Assembly: GCA_947175375.1 (NCBI GenBank)
Contig: CAMWMT010000037.1
Coordinates: 1-12,087 of the forward strand
Source: an uncultured Clostridiaceae bacterium
GTDB taxonomy: Bacteria > Bacillota > Clostridia > Lachnospirales > Lachnospiraceae
Reading direction: 5' to 3'
DNA length: 12,087 nt
The notes below the pieces were generated by a model, which was not told the origin of the DNA, did not search any database, and saw only the letters and a program-made list of their open reading frames with translations. Position numbers and translations under genes: made by a program. The first letter of the stretch is position 1. Every line of letters starts with the position of its first letter. This document shows, one piece after another, positions 7,278 to 12,087 of this stretch.

Positions 7278-8398
7278 TTTTCAACATGCTCCTGACTGAT
7301 TTTATTTTTAAATTCCGTCGGGGACTGTCCCATAATTTTTTTAAACGCAGTACTGAAATAATGGGGGTCGTTGTATCCGACTTTTTCGCTGATTTCTGAT
7401 GTGCGCAGGGTCGTACACTTTAACAGCTCACAGGCATGGTCAATCCGAACCTTCGTCAGATACTCAACAAAAGACTGTCCAGTACCCTGTTTGAAGATCG
7501 AGCTGAAATAGCTGGAGCTGATGCCGATATAACCGGCGATCATATTCAGGGAAAATTCACTGTTTCCATAATTTTCTGCAATATACTCCCAGGCTTCCCG
7601 GATGATGATGCCGTACCGGTCGCCGGAATTCTTATCTCGCATAGTAAGTGCAAAGGTAAAAAGCTCCTTCAGATAATCTATGGTACTTTCCACTTTTTCC
7701 ACAGCTTTCATGACCCGTTTTAACTCCATCAGATCCGCCGGGATACTGTCTTCTTCAATGTTTAGCGATCTGATGAATTCCTGTACACAATAGAAGATGT
7801 CCATAGTCATATACTGACGGAGGAGAAGGGACATATAGTTGTCCTCGCCGACCGCTTCAAAGTATTCGTCGATGAAGCGTCCGCATTCCTCTGCATTTCC
7901 TGTCTTCAGGAAATTGCGGATCAGCTTCCGGTCTACGCCGCTGTAGTCGCTTTTATCCGGGAAAGCCATATATTTCTCATAGTCGATAAAATACCGCTCC
8001 AAAAGCCGGGAATGCTCCTGCTCTTCCAGAATGAGGTCGGCCGCTTTTTTCAGTGCTTCCAGAAGGCTGGCCGACGTGACCGGTTTCAGGAGATAGTCAC
8101 TGATGCCGATCTTAATGGCTTCTTTTGCATAGTCAAATTCGTTATATCCGCTCAGGACGATGATTTTTGTCTTTGGAAGGGCCTTTTTTACCAGGCGGCT
8201 CAACTCCAGCCCATCCATAAAAGGCATCCTGACATCTGTCAGGAGGATGTCAGGTCGGCTTTTTAGTATCATGGGATATGCATATTCCCCGTCCCCGGCT
8301 TCGCCGACCAGTTCAAAGCCATTGGATTTCCAGTCAATATTGTTTTTGATTCCCTGCCGAATGATGCTCTCATCCTCTACTAGAAATACTTTTATCAT
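7274..8398 (-). CDS. Response regulator, YesN-type (REC + AraC HTH)
   Basis: Cytoplasmic transcription factor (374 aa) that partners with the kinase encoded downstream. The receiver domain spans about 1-120, with acidic pocket Glu8/Asp9, phospho-acceptor Asp55 in LLTDVRMPFMDG, Ser83 and Lys105 (LLKPV). A linker of about 140 aa follows. The C-terminal AraC-type double helix-turn-helix (about 262-374) includes LNMIAGYIGISSSYFSSIFK and EISEKVGYNDPHYFSTAFKK, and ends in the family motif GQSPTEFK. I set the start at the ATG at 8396-8398 because GGGAG lies 8 nt upstream and the protein then begins with the usual MIKVFLVEDE. A frame extending to 8443 exists but adds non-domain sequence. Its likely target is the ytfQ promoter; this is inferred from position only. 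Confidence 0.94.
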   Translation of the reverse strand: MIKVFLVEDESIIRQGIKNNIDWKSNGFELVGEAGDGEYAYPMILKSRPDILLTDVRMPFMDGLELSRLVKKALPKTKIIVLSGYNEFDYAKEAIKIGISDYLLKPVTSASLLEALKKAADLILEEQEHSRLLERYFIDYEKYMAFPDKSDYSGVDRKLIRNFLKTGNAEECGRFIDEYFEAVGEDNYMSLLLRQYMTMDIFYCVQEFIRSLNIEEDSIPADLMELKRVMKAVEKVESTIDYLKELFTFALTMRDKNSGDRYGIIIREAWEYIAENYGNSEFSLNMIAGYIGISSSYFSSIFKQGTGQSFVEYLTKVRIDHACELLKCTTLRTSEISEKVGYNDPHYFSTAFKKIMGQSPTEFKNKISQEHVEK

Positions 8399-8463
8399 AC
8401 ATATTTCTCCCAGTTTCAGCGCTGCCGTCTTCTGATCAGACAATAAATATCAGTTCATAAAAG

Positions 8464-8492
8464 AGCATATCACATTTTTAGAATGGTTTCAA
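8464..8492 (-). promoter_or_regulatory. Promoter of two-component system operon
   Basis: The minus strand has TTGAAA (8492-8487, 5 of 6), a 17-nt spacer, and TATGCT (8469-8464, 4 of 6) preceded by TGA, giving an extended -10 element. Transcription would start near 8457 and give a leader of about 60 nt before the response regulator ATG. Confidence 0.72.
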
Positions 8493-8598
8493 GATAGCGA
8501 GTTTTGTCGATAAAAAGAGGCAGTCCATCTACCAGTTTCGTCAAAAATGGGACAACTTCTGTGTTACCATGAACCAAAAACAAAAGGCTGGTGAGAAA

Positions 8599-8667
8599 AT
8601 GGAATTGATAGAAGGGAGAGATACGAACGAGAACTGGAAGCTTCCAAAGAATGTACGGCAGATGTGA
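8599..8667 (+). pseudogene. Short in-frame leader ORF ending in TGA, apparent detached N-terminus of the LysM protein
   Basis: An ATG at 8599 opens a 22-codon frame (MELIEGRDTNENWKLPKNVR, then QM) that stops at TGA 8665-8667. The frame then continues without another stop into the LysM protein gene (EPGPGTKI before the TTG/ATG at 8692/8695). A weak GGTGAG ribosome site precedes the ATG. The stretch KLPKNVRQ directly before the MEDYVYTFL block resembles what I remember of the N-terminus of homologues in Lachnospiraceae, where a glycine codon would replace this TGA; that recollection is unverified. A possible extended -10 (TG-T-TACCAT, 8562-8570) could serve as promoter. Alternatives are a real leader peptide with reinitiation 25 nt downstream, or a sequencing error. 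Confidence 0.5.
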
Positions 8668-8694
8668 GAACCCGGACCAGGCACAAAAATCTTG

Positions 8695-9861
8695 ATGGAA
8701 GATTATGTCTATACCTTTCTGCACCAGATGGCACAGAACAATCTGACCTGCATGAAGACAGCGGTGCTGGCGGGGCGGGTGGAAGGCGTTGCTGCTGTCT
8801 ATATTCAGGGAGCCATAGAGATCGATATGGGCCAGGAGGTGCGAAACTGGTTTTCCCATGAACACTGGCGGGAGATCTTTCAGGATATTCAGATCTGGTT
8901 TGATGGTCTGGAGATCGTGGGCTGGTACATGGCGAATCCTGGTTTTCCGCCAATACTGACAGAAGAACTGAAAAACCTGCATATGCGCAACTTTTCAGGA
9001 AACACCCATGTATTTTTCCAGACCGATGTGTTGGACAATGAAGAAGTGTTTTACATACGGGGAGAGAAAGGACTTGCTCCTGCTTGTGGATATTATATCT
9101 ATTATGAGAAAAATGACCGGATGCAGGAGTACATGAGCCGCAGGAAAGGCGGGATTGGAATCGAGCCGGAGGGAGTGATGAAGGACCGCGCAGCTGCCCG
9201 TTTCCGGAACGTTATGCAGGAAAAAAGGGAACAGAACGCACAGAAGAAAATGTTCGCATTTTTATATACCGCCTGTATGTTTCTGGTGTTGGTGATCCTG
9301 GTGATCGGGGTGACTCTGGTGAATAATTATGACCGAATGGCACACATGGAGGATACCCTTCATCAGATATCAGAGAATCTTGGAAGCGAACCAGATTCCA
9401 TCGAAGAGGCCATGGAAGCGGAAAACAGACAAGCACAGCTGGAACTGGCAGAGTCCGGAGTGCAGGAAGAAAGCCTGACAGAGCCGGAGAGCGGCAGTAC
9501 AGAAGAGAATCTGCCGGAATCAGACGGCCAGAAGACAGAAGAAGCAGCTTCGACGCCGGAGAATGAAGGGACACACGGAGACACAGAGCCGGCACAGACT
9601 GACGAAACCGATGAGGAAGCTGACAAAGCCTCGCAGGACAGTGAGGAAACAGATGAGCCGGAAGATCAGGAAGAAGTACAAGAAGCCATATCTCAGGCAG
9701 TGCGCGAGCCGGAACGCTATAAAGTGAGGGCCGGGGATACGCTCTTGGATATTTGCCGCTCCAGGTATGGGACAGATGATATGCTGAAGCAGGTCTGTGA
9801 AATCAATGATCTGGAGGATGGTAATGTAATCTATGTGGGAGAAATCATTTTACTTCCATGA
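8695..9861 (+). CDS. Membrane protein with MPN/JAMM-like N-terminal region and C-terminal LysM domain
   Basis: A 388-aa single-pass membrane protein. Residues 1 to about 165 look like an MPN (JAMM) fold: TAVLAGRVEG, then GLEIVGWYMANPGFP (GWY at 76-78), then HVFFQTDV. This matches the GWYHSHPGY region of CSN5-type proteins, but both metal histidines (HSH to MAN) and the aspartate are missing, so no peptidase activity is expected. A basic stretch precedes one TM helix (about 186-210). A long acidic Glu/Ser/Thr linker follows (to about 340), then a LysM domain at 342-388 (YKVRAGDTLLDICRSRYG ... NVIYVGEIILLP) that should bind peptidoglycan outside the cell. The positive-inside rule puts the MPN-like part in the cytoplasm. 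The start is uncertain: TTG 8692 or ATG 8695, neither with a good ribosome site, and the original N-terminus may lie upstream of an in-frame TGA. The stop overlaps the next frame as ATGA. Confidence 0.85.
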   Translation: MEDYVYTFLHQMAQNNLTCMKTAVLAGRVEGVAAVYIQGAIEIDMGQEVRNWFSHEHWREIFQDIQIWFDGLEIVGWYMANPGFPPILTEELKNLHMRNFSGNTHVFFQTDVLDNEEVFYIRGEKGLAPACGYYIYYEKNDRMQEYMSRRKGGIGIEPEGVMKDRAAARFRNVMQEKREQNAQKKMFAFLYTACMFLVLVILVIGVTLVNNYDRMAHMEDTLHQISENLGSEPDSIEEAMEAENRQAQLELAESGVQEESLTEPESGSTEENLPESDGQKTEEAASTPENEGTHGDTEPAQTDETDEEADKASQDSEETDEPEDQEEVQEAISQAVREPERYKVRAGDTLLDICRSRYGTDDMLKQVCEINDLEDGNVIYVGEIILLP

Positions 9862-9920
9862 TGGAAGGTGTTATACTACAAAAGATTAAACATTTACGGA
9901 ACCTGAAACGGATAAAAATA

Positions 9921-11114
9921 ATGAGTACAATAGAAATATTTAAGAGTGAACAGGATACGGATACAGATGCCGATATGCAGGAATATAAAAAGAACCTCTT
10001 CAGGCACCGTCTGAAAAATGCCTGTATCGGCGCAGGGATCTTCGCCGCAGTGGTACTCTGTTGTGTGGTCTTTTGGATTGTATTAAAAAATCAATCCTTT
10101 GATATGTATGAGGTTATAAGAAGCTTTGATCGTACAGATACCATGACGACACAGTATGCGGAGTTTAAAGATTATGTGCTGAAATACAGTAGAGATGGAA
10201 TTTCCTGTGTGGATTCCACCAATCGTGCCGTGTGGAGCCAGACCTATAATATGCAGAATCCTATCCTTCATGTCTGCCGGAACAGTGCTGCAGTAGCGGA
10301 GGAAAGCGGGACAGAGGCCATGATCTTTGATGAGACCGGCCTCCAGGGAACAATACAGACGCGGCTGCCCATTCGTCAGATCGCAGTGTCTTCTCAGGGA
10401 GTGCTGGCAGTGCTTATGGAAGACGGGGATGTCATGCGTGTGAATCTGTATGACAAGGCAGGGGGAGAGCTGGTAAGCTCCAAATTTGAACTTCAGGATG
10501 TGGGATATCCGATCCGTATCTCTCTCAGCGCGGATGCAACAAAACTGGCAGTCAGCTTTCTTCAGGTCCGGGATGGAAGTATCAACAGCTGTTTGGCATT
10601 TTATAATTTTTCATCGGTAGGAGAGGGCAAGGAAGACCATCTGGTAGCGTCAAAGATCATCGATGGGATTGTAATGCCTGAGGTTGCCTATATGGACAGT
10701 ACGCACTGCTTTGCGCTGGGAGGAGGACAGCTTCTTATATATGAAGGAAGTCAGATCCCGGAACTGACCGCGGAGGTGGAACTAGAAAAGGAAGTCTTAA
10801 GTGTATTTCATTCGGAAAAATTAATTGGTCTGGTCCTGGAGGGAGAGGAAGAAGATTATGTGCTTCAGGTGTATGATCTGCAGGGACATATGCAGTTTGG
10901 AACGGAGTTCAGCCTGGATTACCAGACTCTGAAGTTTTCGGGCAGTCAGATTCTGATTTACAATGAGTCGGAGTGTATCATGATGAGCAGTAATGGGAAG
11001 ATTTTTTACTCAGGAACCTTTGATGAACCAGTCGTGAATCTGTACACCATGTCAGGGAGGCGACGTTATATCGTTATGCATGTATCGAGAACCGATCAGA
11101 TCAGGCTGAAATAG
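9921..11114 (+). CDS. DUF5711-like membrane-anchored protein, beta-propeller-like
   Basis: About 397 aa. A short charged cytoplasmic N-terminus is followed by one TM helix (about 34-55, CIGAGIFAAVVLCCVVFWIV) and a large extracellular part made of repeating short strands (for example GVLAVLMEDGDVMRVNLYD, TKLAVSFLQVRDGS, EDYVLQVYDLQG, SQILIYNESE and GKIFYSGTFD), as in WD40/PQQ-like propellers. I recognise it as similar to DUF5711 proteins of Firmicutes; no enzymatic residues stand out and the function is unknown. The start is ambiguous: ATG 9921 (MSTIEIF, weak CGGA upstream) or ATG 9858, which overlaps the LysM gene stop and would add 21 residues. It lies between the LysM gene and cvpA on the same strand, suggesting joint work in the envelope. 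Confidence 0.82.
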   Translation: MSTIEIFKSEQDTDTDADMQEYKKNLFRHRLKNACIGAGIFAAVVLCCVVFWIVLKNQSFDMYEVIRSFDRTDTMTTQYAEFKDYVLKYSRDGISCVDSTNRAVWSQTYNMQNPILHVCRNSAAVAEESGTEAMIFDETGLQGTIQTRLPIRQIAVSSQGVLAVLMEDGDVMRVNLYDKAGGELVSSKFELQDVGYPIRISLSADATKLAVSFLQVRDGSINSCLAFYNFSSVGEGKEDHLVASKIIDGIVMPEVAYMDSTHCFALGGGQLLIYEGSQIPELTAEVELEKEVLSVFHSEKLIGLVLEGEEEDYVLQVYDLQGHMQFGTEFSLDYQTLKFSGSQILIYNESECIMMSSNGKIFYSGTFDEPVVNLYTMSGRRRYIVMHVSRTDQIRLK

Positions 11115-11182
11115 TACGGATAAGGGATGACGCAGATAAGAACAGCTAGAAATTGGGCTGGAACTTTAACAGGAGGATACAA

Positions 11183-11779
11183 ATGGGAACGTGGAATCTG
11201 GCGGATATCCTGGGGATTCTGTTTCTTGGATACGGGATTGTGGATGGATACCGGAAGGGCATCATAAAAAAAGGAATATCTCTGGCAACTTCCATAGGGA
11301 CCCTTCTGATCGTCTATATTGCTTCTCCCTATGTAGCGGAGTTCATAGCAGGAATCCTTCCGGGTGCTCTGTCTCTGGAACAGATCACGGGAACGGACAG
11401 TGAGATCTATCAGATTCTGATTCTGAGCGGATTTGGAGAACTGGCGGAGAATTATGTATATACATTTGTATCAAGGGTTCTGGCAGTGGCTGTGACCTTT
11501 GTTGTACTACGACTTCTTCTGGGAACTCTGAGCATATCGTTGAATATATTGGTGAAGGTCCCGGGGCTCAGCCTTTTAAATCGTCTGCTGGGCGCTTCTC
11601 TGGGGCTGGTGCAGCAGCTTCTGATCGTGTGGCTGTTCTTCCTTGTGGTATCAATTTTTGCCCATACCGGATGGGGAGGGACCTTGTCTCAGGTGATCCG
11701 GGAGAGCATGTGGATGGGATATTTGTATGAAAATAACTTGCTCCTGCTGCTTGGAATCCTGCTAATTCTAGGTGTATAA
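11183..11779 (+). CDS. CvpA family membrane protein
   Basis: A 198-aa integral membrane protein with about four to five helices (roughly 8-26, 34-52, 98-120, 135-165 and 182-197). Family signs are the N-terminal NLADILGILFLGYGIVDGYR plus KG (CvpA proteins start with a helix followed by a G..KG turn) and VPGLSLLNRLLGASLGLVQQ, matching the conserved P-x-L..LNR.LG..LGL segment. In E. coli CvpA is needed for colicin V production and is linked to envelope homeostasis; its molecular role in Firmicutes is not known. The start ATG at 11183 has a perfect AGGAGG 6 nt upstream; a frame open from 11153 adds only ten untypical residues. The 68-nt gap after the DUF5711-like gene shows no terminator, so it is likely cotranscribed. 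No clear terminator is seen after it. Confidence 0.88.
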   Translation: MGTWNLADILGILFLGYGIVDGYRKGIIKKGISLATSIGTLLIVYIASPYVAEFIAGILPGALSLEQITGTDSEIYQILILSGFGELAENYVYTFVSRVLAVAVTFVVLRLLLGTLSISLNILVKVPGLSLLNRLLGASLGLVQQLLIVWLFFLVVSIFAHTGWGGTLSQVIRESMWMGYLYENNLLLLLGILLILGV

Positions 11780-11829
11780 ATATGGTACAAAAGGACGAAA
11801 AAATAATTGAAAAAATATGAAAAAAGTAC

Positions 11830-11858
11830 TTGACATCAAAAAAGCTCTGTAGTAGAAT
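11830..11858 (+). promoter_or_regulatory. Strong promoter of tRNA-Gly operon
   Basis: Perfect -35 TTGACA (11830-11835), a 17-nt spacer, and -10 TAGAAT (11853-11858, 5 of 6). Transcription would start near 11865, about 50 nt before the first tRNA, as expected for a constitutive stable-RNA promoter. Confidence 0.9.
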
Positions 11859-11893
11859 ATCCATTGTTCTGAAGCAGAGATGCTTATAAAAAC

Positions 11894-11907
11894 AACCCGA
11901 AAGGGTT
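11894..11907 (+). other. GAAA-tetraloop hairpin before tRNA-Gly(TCC)
   Basis: AACCC-GAAA-GGGTT forms a 5-bp stem capped by a GNRA tetraloop, ending 9 nt before the tRNA. A near copy precedes the second tRNA. It is probably a structural or processing element of the precursor transcript; the T-run behind it is too short for a terminator. Confidence 0.6.
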
Positions 11908-11916
11908 TATATATAT

Positions 11917-11987
11917 GCGGGTGTAGTTCAATGGTAGAACACCAGCCTTCCAAGCTGGATACGTGGGTTCGATTCCCATCACCCGCT
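11917..11987 (+). tRNA. tRNA-Gly (anticodon TCC)
   Basis: A complete cloverleaf of 71 nt. Acceptor arms GCGGGTG/CACCCGC (11917-11923 with 11980-11986), anticodon stem CCAGC/GCTGG around loop CTTCCAA with anticodon TCC at 11949-11951, T arm containing GGTTCGATTCC, and discriminator T at 11987, normal for bacterial glycine tRNA. CCA is not encoded. It reads GGN glycine codons, mainly GGA/GGG. Confidence 0.97.
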
Positions 11988-11989
11988 TC

Positions 11990-12001
11990 ACCCGAAAGGG
12001 T
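11990..12001 (+). other. GAAA-tetraloop hairpin before tRNA-Gly(GCC)
   Basis: ACCC-GAAA-GGGT, a 4-bp stem with a GNRA tetraloop, starts 2 nt after the first tRNA and is followed by TTTACATATAC before the second tRNA. It repeats the 11894-11907 element and its AT-rich tail. It is a likely processing signal between the tRNAs. Confidence 0.6.
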
Positions 12002-12012
12002 TTTACATATAC

Positions 12013-12084
12013 GCACGAGTGGCTCAGTGGTGGAGTATCGCCTTGCCAAGGCGAGGGTCGCGGGTTCGAATCCCGTCTCGTGCT
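12013..12084 (+). tRNA. tRNA-Gly (anticodon GCC)
   Basis: A complete cloverleaf of 72 nt. Acceptor arms GCACGAG/CTCGTGC (12013-12019 with 12077-12083), anticodon stem TCGCC/GGCGA around loop TTGCCAA with anticodon GCC at 12045-12047, T arm GCGGGTTCGAATCCCGT, and discriminator T at 12084. CCA is not encoded. It reads GGC and GGT and shares the promoter at 11830-11858 with the upstream tRNA. Confidence 0.97.
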
Positions 12085-12087
12085 CTT

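Noticed and set aside
8665..8700. Selenocysteine insertion at the in-frame TGA
   Set aside because: No stable hairpin resembling a bacterial SECIS element is visible directly after the TGA, and the expected residue is glycine, not a redox site.
8470..8982. A 170-codon minus-strand frame between the two-component system and the LysM gene
   Set aside because: It is antisense to the start of the LysM protein gene, shows no recognisable domain, and overlaps the promoter of the response regulator.
11768..12049. A 93-codon minus-strand frame containing GDGNRTHVSSLEGWCSTIEL
   Set aside because: It runs antisense through tRNA-Gly(TCC) and into tRNA-Gly(GCC). This peptide is a well-known false translation of tRNA genes.

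Overview
The window looks like part of a chromosome from an anaerobic Firmicute, most likely a gut Lachnospiraceae (Clostridia). The evidence is moderate GC with AT-rich intergenic spacers, strong AGGAGG ribosome sites, a YesM/YesN-type two-component system, an alanine/glutamate-rich lipoprotein sugar-binding protein, and a DUF5711-like plus CvpA pair. These assignments come from reading the sequence and from memory of the families; no database search was run.

Left part (1-8398) is a sugar uptake locus. The 3' end of an aldose 1-epimerase gene (galM) enters from the left on the plus strand. It meets a minus-strand ABC transporter operon at a perfect 13-bp hairpin that can terminate both transcripts. 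Read in its own direction, the operon is ytfQ (lipoprotein sugar-binding protein), ytfR (double ATPase), ytfT and yjfF (permeases). All four resemble the E. coli YtfQ-YtfR-YtfT-YjfF galactofuranose/galactose importer. Upstream of it, on the same strand, lies a GTGA-overlapped response regulator (REC + AraC HTH) and sensor kinase (HAMP + His_kinase) pair with its own extended -10 promoter. A terminator separates this pair from ytfQ, which has its own TATAAT promoter with a palindrome in the spacer. The likely logic is that the kinase senses a sugar or envelope cue, the regulator activates ytfQRT-yjfF, and GalM interconverts the anomers of the imported sugar. Between ytfQ and ytfR are two mutually exclusive hairpins, one of which would bury the ytfR ribosome site.

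Right part (8599-11779), on the plus strand, holds three genes of a probable cell-envelope module. The first is a single-pass membrane protein with an N-terminal region that looks like a catalytically dead MPN/JAMM domain, an acidic linker and a C-terminal LysM domain. The second is a DUF5711-like membrane-anchored beta-propeller-like protein, and the third is a CvpA-family membrane protein. The first gene has an in-frame TGA cutting off what looks like its original N-terminus.

The right end (11830-12084) is a tRNA-Gly(TCC), tRNA-Gly(GCC) operon behind a near-consensus promoter. Each tRNA is preceded by a CCC-GAAA-GGG hairpin. No mobile elements, CRISPR arrays or rRNA genes were seen.
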